Positions 36,218 to 47,990 of a stretch of DNA of 64,000 nt are shown piece after piece. The first letter of the stretch is position 1. Each line of letters begins with the position of its first letter. The notes beneath the pieces are model-generated. The model saw only the letters and a program-made list of their open reading frames with translations. It searched no databases and was not told where the DNA came from. Position numbers and translations under genes: made by a program. Source of the DNA: Gordius sp. MW1 (lineage: Eukaryota; Nematomorpha; Gordioida; Gordea; Gordiidae); NCBI GenBank assembly GCA_964036665.1, contig OZ038531.1, positions 6,510,168 through 6,574,167 on the forward strand, read 5' to 3'.

Positions 36218-37271
36218 TAGAGATCTGCAACGGGCCGTTTTTAGAATGTCGGCCCGCCCGTACCCGTTTTGAAAACTTTAAGGCCCGTCCGAGCCCGTCC
36301 GTACTTTTTTTACGCCCGTCCAAGCCCTTCCGTAAATTTTTCAGGCCCGTTTCTACCCGTTTAGAAAGACGTCAGGCCAGCTCAAGCCCGTTCAAAATTT
36401 TTAAAAATCAGCGCCCGGCCCAATTCATCAAAAATTTCGCATAATTTTATTTTATTTTTTGACATATTTATAAAAGAATATTAATAACATGTAAAATTAA
36501 CAAATCAATTATTTCGTTAATACACCTACGAATTTTAATATACTACAACCATTAAATTACTATAAAAAATTACATGAGAATATTCCACTTTCAACACTTT
36601 ACTTTTATTTGATTAATATAAGTTAATACACCTAAGAAGTTAGAATTCATTATTACCATTAAATTAAAATACTTTAATAAAATTACATGAGAATATTCAA
36701 CTTTCAATAAGTAGTTTACATTGATTTGATTAATTTATAGCAGTTAATACACCTAAGCTCCAGATTAGAACTAAAATATTTATTAAATTATATGGCCTTA
36801 ATAATAATTATACCAGTAAAATTTGTGATAAAATTAAACACACAAATTTTGGTGCATTGTAAATAAGTCATTGAACTTACTTATAAAAGAATATATACGA
36901 AGCTATAATCTTAAAATATGTAAACAAAAATCTATAACAAATAGAATAAAAATGTTTTAAAGTCAAATTTAAGGCTTGAAAAAGGAATAAGCAACAGGAT
37001 ATACAAAAACTAGAGGTAAAAAAATTAAGCAATTAATTATGTATATAATAAATAAAAATTATATATTTATATAATTGAGTGACTTTTAATGACCTTTGTA
37101 ATTCCATGACCGTTTATAAAATGTCAGGCCCGTTCAAGCCCGTTAAAAAAATTCCAGGCATGCCCGAGCCAGTTCCATTAATTGTTAAGCCCGTCCGAGC
37201 CCGACCCGTTAAATTTTTATGAAGCCCGTCCGTACCCGTCCGCGGGCTGGGCACGCCCGTGCAGATCTCTA
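36218..37271. mobile_element. Non-autonomous derivative of hAT-1
   Basis: The ends TAGAGATCTGCAACGGGCC and, inverted, TAGAGATCTGCACGGGC, with GCCCGTCCG subterminal repeats, match hAT-1 at 15,001-18,327. The 1.05-kb AT-rich interior lacks the transposase. The two flanks do not form an 8-bp duplication, so one side may have been rearranged after insertion. Confidence 0.8.
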
Positions 37272-37459
37272 TTTGTGATATAAAAAAGCGCAAGAAAGGG
37301 GGACAAGTATGGTATTTTAACAAATATTTCTAAAGGTCATATATATAATATTCTAACAAACTGTTTTATAAACACATGTATAAGTTTTGAATGGGTTGCC
37401 ATTGATATATTAGTGCATTTAGGGTAAATTTAAAGTCCTCCTAGAAATGCTCATATGAT
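37272..37459 (+). repeat. Third copy of the U2-linked block (3' part)
   Basis: TTTGTGATATAAAAAAGC, AAGGGGGACAA(G/A)TATGGTAT and AAGTCCTCCTAGAAATGCT(C/G)AT match 32,621-32,830. Confidence 0.7.
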
Positions 37460-37654
37460 CATGGGCGTAGCCAGGTTTTGGATTAGGAGGGGGGGGGGGC
37501 GAAACGTTCAAAAGTTCATTTAGGGGGGGGGGCAAAACATAATTTTTTTTAAATTTTAAGGTTTTTTGCATTGAATTTTTTTTTTTCGCCATTTAGGGGG
37601 GGGGCTGCCGCCCCCCTCCCCTCCGCCTCCCCCCCCCCCCCGGCTACGCCCATG
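37460..37654. mobile_element. GGCGTAGCC-type hAT MITE with perfect TSD
   Basis: Ends CATGGGCGTAGCCAGG and, inverted, CATGGGCGTAGCCGGG; TSD CATATGAT at 37,452-37,459 and 37,655-37,662. Long G and C runs inside. Confidence 0.92.
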
Positions 37655-37741
37655 CATATGATTAAACATAAACGCCTAAATAAAAATAATAATTATATGT
37701 AGCATTATAATATTTATCACCCATGTCAAATATGTTAACTT

Positions 37742-37912
37742 CAAGGGCGTAGCCAGTGGGGGTGTCTCCCCCCCCCCCTAAATGACAAAAAAGATTCAAA
37801 ACAAAATCCCTTAAATATTTAAAAAAAAAATTTGTTTTGCCCCCCCCCCTCCTCCTAATTAAACTTAAAACGATTTCGACCCTGCCTAATTCAAACCCTG
37901 ACTACGACCATG
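37742..37912. mobile_element. GGCGTAGCC-type hAT MITE with perfect TSD
   Basis: Ends CAAGGGCGTAGCCAG and, inverted, CATGGTCGTAGTCAG; TSD GTTAACTT at 37,734-37,741 and 37,913-37,920. Confidence 0.9.
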
Positions 37913-38176
37913 GTTAACTTAACGTTAAAAGAACAAAATAATTTTTTCAAATGGAATAACATTAAAAACAAAATTTTTAAAATATTTGTTGAAAAAATTG
38001 GTAACGGTTTTATAAATGTGAGATTTAAAGTAACCAATTTCTTAATTAGGATCATGTCAAATATGTTTAACATAATTTTGTTTAATGCCTTTTAATTCAC
38101 AAGATATTTAATAAAAGTATTTATTGGTAAAGAGAATTACATATTTTTGTGAAGGTTACATAAATAAATTAAAAAG

Positions 38177-39930
38177 TTAAGAACCGTAAATATTAGGAAA
38201 ACATTCGGTTATGGCTAATGAATTATATTTACAGATGGTTATGCCGATTTTCTGTCGAATGAAAAACGATTCGCAATTATCATGGGATAGCAATGAAATT
38301 TGTTTCCTTATTTTTTTAAAAAGTTGTAAGGCTAGGGGGCCAAAGGTTGTTAGGGTAGTTGTCGCAATGGGACAAAATATTATAGTAGTATTGTTAATAT
38401 CCGAGTATTTGAATTTTTTAGAGCCTCAGCTGAGGACAAGGGATCTTTGTTATGATTAGATGGGGCAAATACGTCAGTGCATGTATAGTCCCATGCTAAA
38501 CTGAGTCCTTTTTCCCAAGCACCTAAAGTTTGGCCATCGGGTCGTTTGTTGTCATCACAGAGGCCTGTGGGTTCGAGAATTGAGTGGAAACCAGCTTTGG
38601 TGAAATAGATATGTATAAGTTTGTTAACCGCGGTATGTCGAAAATACCGGGCTTTGTTGCGATTACAGTGAAGGCCATGATGGCCATTCGATTTTACGGA
38701 ATTATTGCAAAGTGAACAAGTGTGTTCAGCCACTATATTGCATCCTAATCTTAGGCCTACGGTGAAGCGGAATTCGGTGTTGGATAAGAGAAGACCGAGG
38801 TTACGGCTTGTGAAAGCTTCGAGCCATTCGTGACCTGAGAGTGAAGCCAAGCTCCTAAGAGCTGGAAGTTCCTCTGCCGAAGCGCCATTAATAAGAGACT
38901 TTAAGAGGCATTCGGACAGGGGGCCAATCCAACACTTTTGGGAGTTTACTTCAGGGAATTTAGTAGGGACGTTAAAGAATTCCTTCCATTGTTGGAAGGC
39001 GACGTAAGTTGTCATGTTGTGGGGTTAATGTTGAAATTAAGCTTTCATTTGACCAGCGGCTTGATATAAATGCGGAAAGAGATACGGAGGCTATTTAGCC
39101 TAGGCCTAGCCCCACCCCCCAGTTTTGTTGGAAGGCAAGCCTGTTGCCAGTGTGTAGAACCTAGGGTTAGATTGGTTATTTCTTCGGTTAAAGACTTAAG
39201 TTCTGTATCAAACTTGGCAAGGCCTCGTGATGTGAAAACACTGCAGATGACCGGAAGCTGTGCATTAATTTAGGGATTGAGTAGCAGTTTTTTACTAGAA
39301 AAAATGCTTGGTGGGCAGGTAGGTGTTTAAATAGGCTTTTCATGTCTGCTAGTTTGCGACTGGTTTCTTGTAACAATTTTAAAATGGGAATAGAGCCTCC
39401 AATTGGGGATCCGAGTAGGGGCAAAGAGGAAGGATCTATTAATATGTAAGATAATTGGTCTTGATTGCCAATAAGAGGTGTAGGGGACAAATTTCGGTTT
39501 TAGATTCATTTATAGATAGTCCGATTTTGTTTGATTCGATTTCCAGGTATCTCAAAGCGGCAAAAACATCATCGGGGGCGCCTTGGATTGTACCATCGTC
39601 AAGGTACCAAATGTTTAAAGTCAAATTAAACTTTGTTGCAAGGCTATCAACTAAAGTTTTAATGCCAAGGGAAAACAGAAGCGGCCTTAAAGGGTCGCCT
39701 TGTTGAATACCGTCACTAGAATCGATGGTATGATTGTGAAATTGTAATATTGAAACTGGTGATTGGTGAATAGCATGCATTAGAAATGCGGAGTACTCAT
39801 GGAAATGTTTGTATGTTTCATTAAGGAAGTGGAAACGATAAATGAGTTGAAAGCATTCTTGAAATCAATTTTAGCGATCACTGAGGGGGTTGGGGTGGTA
39901 AGGAAAATTCTTACCGCGTGTGAATATACT
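38177..39930 (-). pseudogene. RLE-class non-LTR retrotransposon, 5'-truncated, with RT and endonuclease
   Basis: Reading from 39,930 leftward the minus strand encodes RT motif A (AKIDFKNAFNS, about 39,850-39,880), motif B (GIQQGDPLRPLLFSLGI), the catalytic YLDDG, and a thumb region. These are followed by a CCHC knuckle (CSLC ... GHHGLHC) and the RLE motifs KRPDGQTL and WDYTCTD. At least three single-base frameshifts interrupt it: after motif A, between RT and endonuclease, and in an A6 run at about 38,420. Past the last one the frame recovers (CESFFIRQKIGITICKYNS) and ends at TAA 38,177-38,179. Protein and order match the fragment at 801-1,634, so both belong to one family. The element would copy its RNA into nicked target DNA; this copy is dead. 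Confidence 0.85.
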
Positions 39931-40523
39931 TTAAATAATATAATATTAAAAATATTGAAAATTTTTTTAATTGTATCAAGATTTAAATTTTTTTATAAAA
40001 TTGCCAATATCAGTATTATAAAAAGATAAATACTAATTAGAAGACAAAATAAATTTATGTTAAAATTTATTTCTTACCAGGACGCGATGTAAAAATTTAC
40101 TCTATCTGGGAAATTTTACACTGGCCTTGACAACATTTTGGCCCGCTGGTTGATTGCCTTGTGTTTGGTAAAGAGGCGAGCGTAACCTTACTTTGTTTCA
40201 TTGAAATAATAGCTATTTAGCGATAAATATAAGTAGTATAATAAAGATATAAAACATATTTAAGATGAAATAATATTTATAAACAAATAATTCTTACCTG
40301 AAACAATACAGTCAAAACCGTTTAATGGCAAAGCCTCGGGCCTGAGAAAAAATCGCGTTTAACCGATATTTCGCGATTAAACGATGGAAATATGTATCCA
40401 TCTCCATCCATGTCAATGATTACGATTTCACATAGAAATCTTGGAATATATGAGGTTTGAAAACATTCTTCATTTTGGCGCGTTCGTTGATTGCCTTGTG
40501 TTAAATAAGGGTAGAGGTGGAAA
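39931..40523. other. AT-rich DNA with a possible pogo-like terminus
   Basis: CAGTCAAAACCGTTTAATGG at 40,309 follows TA and resembles a Tc1/pogo-type end, with further GTTTAACCGATATTTCGCG motifs after it. No opposite end was found. Rest featureless. Confidence 0.3.
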
Positions 40524-40757
40524 CATTGGCCTAACTAGGATTTCCTCAAAGGGGGGGGGGGTTATAAAATTTTCAGGGTAAAATTTTTTTGTAACTATTT
40601 TTTACTAAAAGTTTAAAGTGACAATAGCGTAAAAATAAAATACTAAAAGTATATTCCAACAAGTACTTTTTTTTATTAAATATACAATATAAAAATTATA
40701 AATTGAAAATAATGGGAGGGGTTCTAACCCGAAAACCACCCCTTCTCTACGCCAATG
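40524..40757. mobile_element. hAT MITE (CATTGGCGTAG ends) with perfect TSD
   Basis: Ends CATTGGCCTAACTAGG and, inverted, CATTGGCGTAGAGAAGG; TSD GGTGGAAA at 40,516-40,523 and 40,758-40,765. A fragment of the same family lies inverted at 31,676-31,875. Confidence 0.85.
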
Positions 40758-41261
40758 GGTGGAAAGTAGCCAGCCTAATTTTACTTTGTCCCTTCAATAT
40801 GAATGATTATGAGTTGTTATAAGTGTTTTGTATGACATGGTATTTACATAGCAACAACTACTTCCTGTATTTTTATGAGAAAGTTTTTAACTCGATAATA
40901 AATACTTTATTGTTTATATATTGAGACAATACAAAACGGGCCTATTATAATTTTTAATAAGATTTAAAATCAACAAAACTATGTGATTTTTATTTTATAG
41001 AATTAACAGTGCATGGTAGAGTTTCCTTTTAGAAATTGCCATGATTATATGCAGCTACAAGTGTAATAGTGAAAGTTACACGGCGGGTCGCTTGTTGGAA
41101 GAAATAAAACTCTTTTAAGTCGGATGATTCTTTAACATGATTAATATTGAACATTTTTTGCACATAAATAAATAATCGTTTTAATATCGACAAAAAATTT
41201 GCATTTAAAAAGCAGCAAATGTAAGAGTTTTTTTGGGATCCCTCGTGCTTTGCAATAGTGG

Positions 41262-41410
41262 CATGGGCGTACCCAGGTTTTGAATTAGGGGGGGGGGGGG
41301 GCAAAACGTTTAAAAGTTCATTTAGAGGGGGGCAAAACATAAATTTTTTTTAATTTTTTAATGTTTTTGCATTGAAAATTTTTTTTTCTCGTAAATAGGG
41401 GGGGGGGGGG
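41262..41410. mobile_element. GGCGTAGCC-type MITE lacking its right end but still framed by a TSD
   Basis: Starts CATGGGCGTACCCAGG and ends in a 13-base G run. AATAGTGG flanks it at 41,254-41,261 and 41,411-41,418. The expected right terminus is missing between the G run and the TSD. Confidence 0.75.
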
Positions 41411-41418
41411 AATAGTGG

Positions 41419-41507
41419 GCTGGGTTCGAGCCTATAATTTAATTTTAACTGGCCCAGGCCGTGCACTGGGGGGCCAATTAAGCCTCAAAGGCGCGTGCAT
41501 GTCTCTA
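41419..41507. repeat. GC-rich hAT terminus fragment
   Basis: Ends in GCGCGTGCATGTCTCTA; inverted it reads TAGAGACATGCACGCGC, like other hAT ends here. Opposite end not found. Confidence 0.45.
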
Positions 41508-42384
41508 GTTAAAACAATTGCCCTGGTTAGCATATTCCGAATTTATGTATAAAATTTCAATTAATTTTTGTTAAATCAAAATTTGACCCAATTCAACCTG
41601 TCCTTTCCTCCGGGCAGTCCTGCCTACTCCACTGTTGTATATAATCTTAATAAACCTTTGTTTAATAGTATTATATACCTAAATTTTTGAAACGCTCCCC
41701 CACCCCTCTTTAGGCCATCCGGCCTACGACACTTTATTCAAACTATGGCGAACTTAATAAACCGAAATGACCTTAGATGTTATGGGCACCTACCAAGGAG
41801 GGGAAGGATTTATATCTATTAGTAATGGATATGAGGTGCTAGACGTTTAAAGAAACTTGCTGCTGCTTAAATAATGCCTTTACATGTAATAATTTATAAT
41901 TTTATATTAATGCAGCATTTTATAAATTAAATTCTAAAAATTTGTTGGGCGTAAAACATCGAGCACATCGCATATTTATTCTAATTCAAATTGAACTTAA
42001 GCAAGGGAAATCATATAATTCAAAAAATTTTCAATGTTTAAATTTTGATTCTGGGCTTAGTGTACGGCCTTAAATGTATATTTATGGTGTGCAGAATTGT
42101 TTAAGCTTATTTAAAAACAGACTTATGAGTTAAATCTTTTACAGAACAAAAAGAGGGAATGAGATCTAAATTTTTGAATTCAACCATGTATATTCATAAT
42201 TATATCATTGTCTAATCATGCTCAAAGTTTTCAATTAGTTTTTGAGGCTAATAATTAAGTCTACCTTTAATATACCGCAATTTATTTCCACTTGGGTCGG
42301 GTTGAATTTGAAAAGTCTTGAAACGCTATCGTGTGGATTTGGGTAAATGTCGTATCACTCGATACGTGGATATTCCCCATTTCC
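41508..42384. other. No recognisable feature
   Basis: AT-rich, no supported gene or element. Confidence 0.4.
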
Positions 42385-42790
42385 CCCAACCCCTTGTAAA
42401 ACAGTGTATCTCATTCGATTAATTTCAAAAGTTCATTTATTGTTAGATTTCTTAACATTGTCGGGTCTTTTGATCTAACATCTGCCTATCAGAGGCATAC
42501 TCACTGAGTAACCCCTTTTCCTGTAACCTTAAGTTCATTTGTGATACTTTTACTTTCTATTTGATTTCAGTACGTGTGTTAATTTACCCCCCCCCCCCCC
42601 CCCCGCGCTTATACGTGTTTGTTATTTATTTCCCACATATATGTATTACCATTGATCAACTTGAATACGCATCATTGAACTTGATAACGCGTTTCGATTC
42701 ATTCCTAATTATTATATTTTCCGTCTTAAGATATACAATCAAAATGTAGCTCCTGATTCTCCCTTCTAACCACTCCCTTTGGGGGAGGGG
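42385..42790 (+). repeat. Direct duplication, copy 1
   Basis: About 400 bp repeated at 43,466-43,862, including AAAACAGTGTATCTCATTCG, CTGCCTATCAGAGGCATACT, GATAACGCGTTTCGATTC and CTCCTGATTCTCCCTTCTAA. The copies differ by small indels and C-run length. Confidence 0.9.
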
Positions 42791-43018
42791 ACAAGGTTTA
42801 TCCCTTTACGGCCCAATATAGTCCATCCTTTTACGGCCCGATATATCCCTCTATCTTTCCTCTCAATTCGCCTAAATATTTATTCCTATTCCTCATATCT
42901 TAAATCCCATCCTGAACAAATATAAAGATTTCATGATCATGTTTTAAAAAAAGAATAATGGTGTCAGGTTCTTATTTAAAAACAGAAAAATGGTATCGTA
43001 TCCGAAGATACTCTAGAT

Positions 43019-43442
43019 CAGTGGTTCTTAACCTTTTTATACACGCGGCCCCCAAATATTTTATAATTTGTTTGCGGCCCTCCATTTTTTCCATAAGAAT
43101 TTATATTTGTTATATTATCTATATTATATTGATTTTCTATTATTTTTTCATTTTATTATATAATAAACATAAAACACAACTTTATTATTTCATTAAATAG
43201 AAAATGAAATAATAATAACATAAAAACTTCATAATTAAACATAAAAACAATGTTTAAAATAAAAAATATATGCATTCGGAAATTTATTTAATAAGATTTC
43301 TGCTGCTGAACATCTTCAGCCAATTTGTTAATTCTTGGTTCAATTGATTGTAATGCTCTCCTCATGCAGAATCTAGTCAATCGATTGCGTTTTTTACTAG
43401 CCCCCGGCAAACTTCTCGCGACCCCCAGGTTAAGAATCACTG
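43019..43442. mobile_element. hAT MITE with perfect TSD between the two duplicate copies
   Basis: Ends CAGTGGTTCTTAACCT and, inverted, CAGTGATTCTTAACCT; TSD CTCTAGAT at 43,011-43,018 and 43,443-43,450. Ends of the CAGNGGTTCTTAAC type and the GCGGCCC(C/T) subterminal motifs are typical of hAT MITEs. No coding sequence. Confidence 0.93.
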
Positions 43443-43465
43443 CTCTAGATACTCATACATGTACC

Positions 43466-43862
43466 CCCAACCCCTGTAAAACAGTGTATCTCATTCGATT
43501 AATTACAAAGGTTTATTATTGTTAGATTACTTAACATTGTCGGATCTTTTGATCTTATATCTTATATATTATACGAGAAGTACATCTGCCTATCAGAGGC
43601 ATACTCACTGAGCAACCCCTTTTCCTGTAACCTTACTTTTACTTTCTATTTAATTCAGTACGTGTGTTACTTCTCCCCCCCCCCCCCACACGCGCTTACA
43701 TGTATTTATTATTTCTTCTCATTTATCAACTTGATACGCATAATTGAAATTGATAACGCGTTTCGATTCTTTCATAATAATTATTTTTTCCGTCTTAGTA
43801 TATACAATAAAAATATAGCTCCTGATTCTCCCTTCTAACTACTCCCTTTGGGGAGGACAACC
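43466..43862 (+). repeat. Direct duplication, copy 2
   Basis: Partner of 42,385-42,790. Confidence 0.9.
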
Positions 43863-44175
43863 TGTAAAGCGGTAGATTCATCTTAATTTAAATGCCTTAT
43901 GATCGCCCCAATATATCCAAATATCTTCCCTCAATTATTAAAATAGATTCCTTCAAATTCTTGATTTATATCCTTTAGGGATGTGATAGTTACCAAAGGG
44001 ACTTTGCACACCTCTCTTTCCCTATTAATTTAACTATTTTCAATGACTATCTCCTACTGAATGCAATTTGTCCCAATAGTGATATCGAATAGACGACTGA
44101 ATGAATTAAAAAACGACGAGTTTTATGCATTGCATAAATAAATGACAAATGGCCATGTAACTTTATCACTTCTGT

Positions 44176-44239
44176 GCAAATCGTAATATAGGCAAATCGT
44201 AATATAGCCAAATCGTAATAGGCAAATCGTAATATGTGC
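44176..44239. repeat. Four short tandem copies of AAATCGTAATA
   Basis: Units of about 15-18 bp (CAAATCGTAATATAGG and variants). Confidence 0.8.
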
Positions 44240-44596
44240 ATTATATCCGAAATTTAATTTTAACGTATTCTCCGGCCATGGCTACACCTACCATTTATTT
44301 TAGTAAGCGCAACCTTTTGAAAAATGCGTTTCTTATAAATACCATCACGAACACGTTCGGTAATTTGTTTGTTTACATGTAAAGAATAGCCATTTGTAAA
44401 ACAACATGAATGACAAATGTAAAAAACATACAGTAAGTGTGTAATTACTTATAGTTGTTTTAATCTAAAATTTAGGTAATGTAATTATCTAAATATTGGC
44501 ATTCAAATCAAAGTTTTATGTAATTAATTTTGCAAAATAATTTATGCAATTTTTTTAAGTTTCAAGTTAAATGAATATCAAAACAATTTAAATGTC

Positions 44597-45320
44597 TTGC
44601 ACTATATAATATAAAAATGAGAATTGCATATATGTCTAGGTTCTTATTTAATTTTATTAATAAAGCTAACCTTATTCAAAATGTATAGATCATTTTAGTA
44701 AATTTCAACACAGATGGAAGAGTTTTTGCACTATATAATATAAAAATGAGAATTGTATATATGTCTAGGTTCTTATTTAACTTTATTGATAAAGCTGACC
44801 TTATTAAAAATGTATAGATCATTTTAGTAAATAACACAGATGGAAGAGTTTTTGCACTATATAATATAAAAATGATAATTGTATATATGTCTAGGTTCTT
44901 ATTTAACTTTATTGATAAAGCTGACCTTATTAAAAATGTATAGATCTATTTAGTAAATTTTAACACAGATGGAAGAGTTTTTGCACTATATAATATAAAA
45001 ATGAGAATTGTATATATGTCTAGGTTCTTATTTAACTTTATTGATAAAGCTGACCTTACTAAAAATGTATAGATCATTTTAGTAAATTTTAACACAGATT
45101 TAAGAGTTTTTGCACTATATAATATAAAAATGATAATTGTATATATGTCTAGGTTTTTATTTAACCTTATTGATAAAGCTGACCTTATTAAAAATGTACA
45201 GATAATTTTAGTAAATTCTAACACAGATGGAAAAGTTTTTGCACTATATAATATAAAAATGAGAATTGTATATATGTCTAGGTTCTTATTTAACTTTATT
45301 GATAAATCTGACCTTTAATA
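44597..45320. repeat. Six-unit minisatellite, period ~129 bp, inside the MULE
   Basis: Units start near 44,601, 44,730, 44,856, 44,985, 45,114 and 45,243 with the sequence ACTATATAATATAAAAATGA. The spacing is 129, 126, 129, 129, 129. Units differ by a few substitutions. A 129-bp unit is a multiple of three, so open frames run through several units on both strands by chance. Confidence 0.93.
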
Positions 45321-45831
45321 AATGCAATAATAAATTGATAAAAGTCTAATAAATTAGTATAAAATGCATCTTTTATTAACCATAAATTATAATATCAAAA
45401 TGTATACATCATTTTAATAAATTTGGGAATTTTAACACAGGTGGAAGAGTTTTTTGCACTTCAATAGGTTTGCTTTTCTGCTTAAAGATTAAACCTAAAA
45501 AAATTGTATAATATAATTAATATATATTAATTTACTAGTGTCCTTTTCAATCTACCATTGCCTTTCCTAAACTTTGGAGGCAATTTAATAGACTCAAATC
45601 TATTTTCAATACCTAAAAAGTTTACAGCAGTTTAAATTTAATTACTTTTTGGAAAAGGCTGTTGAGAATCACTAACATCTTAATTATTAGTAACTATGTT
45701 GGATAGCCTCTTAATTATGAAATTAACAATAAAACTTAAGTTACTTGCAGCCGAAAATGTCAGGGACTCTAAGTTCTAATATATTAGCTTCGAAATGTTC
45801 AATACCAATGAAATACATATCAAACAACTTA

Positions 45832-46258
45832 TCATCCATCTAACATGCTATGGAATTTAATTCTGAAGTTATCGTCTGGAATTTTTTGTATCACATTGTC
45901 AATTTGAATGATAACCTCATTTTCAAACTCGACATTAATTGGCCCAGATTTTACCCATCTCTCTGGGCATAATTTAGTGTCAAAGTATTCAATGTTGTTA
46001 AATTTCCTTGCCTTAAAGAGGTGACAACAATGCAACAATATGCTGCTTTGAAAGCCACATGAGCATGTGGTTTCTGTGATATTAAATTGCTCCCCATTAA
46101 CTAGAAAACTATTATCTGATTTGTGTGAGAAATCCAAACATTTTGATATGTTGATTTGTTCCAAAACAATTTTAAAAGCATATTTTGTTAGCTTTTCCCT
46201 AAATTTGTATTCACATAAGTTTACAGAAAATAAGACAGTCTTGAATTGCGCTATTTAA
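45832..46258 (-). pseudogene. MULE transposase C-terminal fragment with SWIM zinc finger
   Basis: 142 codons, open from just inside the right TIR. The fragment contains a SWIM finger, C-x-C-x(n)-C-x-H, seen as TCSCGFQSSILLHCCHLFKA. It is followed by LCPERWVKSG, a motif often found after SWIM in animal MULE transposases. SWIM fingers bind DNA or assist the transposase; the catalytic DDE domain upstream is deleted, so the protein cannot act alone. Stop at 45,832. Confidence 0.75.
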
Positions 46259-46550
46259 TTGTAAACAACGACATCATAATACCGATCATTTGTTGATTGG
46301 AAAATGGTAATTATAAGAAACGCATTTTTCGAAAGGTTGCGCTTACTAAAATAAATGGTAGGTGTAGCCATCGCCTATTCTCCCGCATTTTAGACAAATC
46401 CTAACTGAAATCTTTTCCACTCTTCCGTCTGAAATTTTAAATTGTTCATTTCCAATTCAAGAACTAATCCAGCAATGTATTCTCAGGGCCTCAATGTTAG
46501 GGCAGAAAGTAATATCTAACATAAGATTTAAATTTATTATAATTTTTCAG

Positions 46551-46625
46551 GCCAGCTGGACTCTTCTCTACAGGATGCCTTGCTCCTGGTCGATGCCACC
46601 AACCAAATGCTAGAGGATGGTGAAG
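46551..46625 (+). CDS. Candidate 75-bp coding exon of an unidentified gene
   Basis: Preceded by AATTTTTCAG and followed by GTAAAT, both good splice signals. In phase 1-1 it encodes QLDSSLQDALLLVDATNQML and then EDGE without a stop; the other two frames contain stops. GC content is well above the surroundings. The peptide looks like a soluble helical segment; I do not recognise the protein. Partner exons are unknown, though 48,747-48,851 is a candidate on the same strand. Confidence 0.5.
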
Positions 46626-47084
46626 GTAAATAATTTTAAAACCTATATAATATTTCACAGTTGCATCGCCAGTGTATATCCGGTCTCAAAGGGGGGGGGC
46701 CTGATTTTGTATTACTCTTCATATCTATATATGAAGAGTTATGAGTTTTTATATAAGATATCAATTTGTCAAAATGGTACTAATTTTTTATTTAAAAACC
46801 CAGAACACAAGTTAGGTGAGTAACTTAAGGTAGATAGCATTAATATAACTTATATACTAGGTGACTCAAAGGTATAAAGTTGCTAATTAATAAATTTTAT
46901 TTCCTAGCTAAGACTCAACAAAAGGATAAAGTTTAATAATATCATCATATTTTAACCTAATGAATTTATTGAAATCTTATATAAAATAACGTTAAAATAA
47001 TGACAAAAATGCGAGAGTAAACTTTTAAACTATTATTATTATTTATAATTTGCTAAATTGACTCAATAATTAAAAACAAAAATT

Positions 47085-47226
47085 CAGACGAGATCTCGCT
47101 GATAAAATCTCGTCTCGTCTCGAGGTCAATATTCTCGTCTCGATCTCGACTCAATTTTTCAAATTCTCGTCTCGTCTCGGTTTTTCGAGACGAGACCGAG
47201 ATTTTTCTCGGTTTTTCCGCATCACT
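47085..47226. repeat. CTCGTCTCG-rich hAT-like terminus, copy 1
   Basis: Ends TCTCGGTTTTTCCGCATCAC followed by TA; inverted this reads TAGTGATGCGG, a hAT-type end. Same orientation as copy 2. Confidence 0.55.
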
Positions 47227-47517
47227 ACTAATTACTATTCCATTAGAACTCATTCTAAACCTAAAATATTATAATATTTAATAATGCTATGGATAATATG
47301 CGATAAATATATTATAAAATTATTCACATACCCTAAGGGTCAACCATACTTAGGTAAATGATTTCCAAATTTTAAAATTTGTTGCAAAAATATTTAATAT
47401 TTACTACATTTATGAATTTTTGTATATTTCATACATATTAATTAACACTTAATACCTCAAAAATAAATCATGAAAATAAAAATACTCGATAATTTACTAA
47501 AATCTAACTATCAATAA

Positions 47518-47669
47518 AAGTCGAGATCTCGCCGAAAATATCTCGTATCGTCTCCTCTCGACATCAAAAATCTCGTCCCGATCTCGGGTCAGTTTTTCAA
47601 ATTCTCGTCTCGTTTCCATTTTTCGAGACGAGACGAGGCCGAGATTTTTCTCGGTTTTTCCGCATCACT
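47518..47669. repeat. CTCGTCTCG-rich hAT-like terminus, copy 2
   Basis: Closely similar to 47,085-47,226, with the same terminal TTTTTCCGCATCACTA. The two could be copies created by duplication or separate insertions; no TSD resolved. Confidence 0.55.
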
Positions 47670-47687
47670 AATCTATAGTAATTAAAT

Positions 47688-47990
47688 GCCTAACCTCTCT
47701 TTCTAATAAGCTATATTATACATACACGAAACGTTTATTAGGCAGCCGGTTATAACATAATAGCTTATGCATTTCAATTTATTTCTAGCTTTAGTTATCT
47801 AAATCTATGGCGATCAGTTTAACCTCTCTTTATATAAATTTCTAATTAGCTATATTATATATACCCGAGTAGTTCATTAAGCAATCGGTTGTAACATAAT
47901 AGCTCATGCATTTCAATATATTTCTATGTATAACCTCCTTTATTATATAATTTAAATAGGCTATAAATAATATATATAAACACGCATGCT
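47688..47990. repeat. Three degenerate ~125-bp tandem units
   Basis: Each starts TAACCTC(T)CTTT; the first two also share AGCTATATTATA and CATAATAGCT(T/C)ATGCATTTCAA. Starts near 47,690, 47,820 and 47,931. Confidence 0.65.

Larger units (their letters stand above)
44274..46375 (-). mobile_element. Mutator-like (MULE) transposon, non-autonomous
   Basis: Inverted ends of about 110 bp begin GGC(C/G)ATGGCTACACCTACC and are almost identical over the first 68 bases. The duplication TATTCTCC flanks it at 44,266-44,273 and 46,376-46,383; one further flanking base may be mismatched to give the usual 9. It contains a C-terminal MULE transposase remnant and a six-unit minisatellite. Confidence 0.85.

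Noticed and set aside
36218..37271. Claiming an 8-bp TSD for the hAT-1 derivative
   Set aside because: The flanks AAGTGCAT and TTTGTGAT do not match beyond the last two bases.
44946..45318. Repetitive open frames with RSALSI(R/K)LNKNLDIYT-like units
   Set aside because: Both strands stay open because the minisatellite period is 129 bp; composition is AT-driven and no protein family fits.
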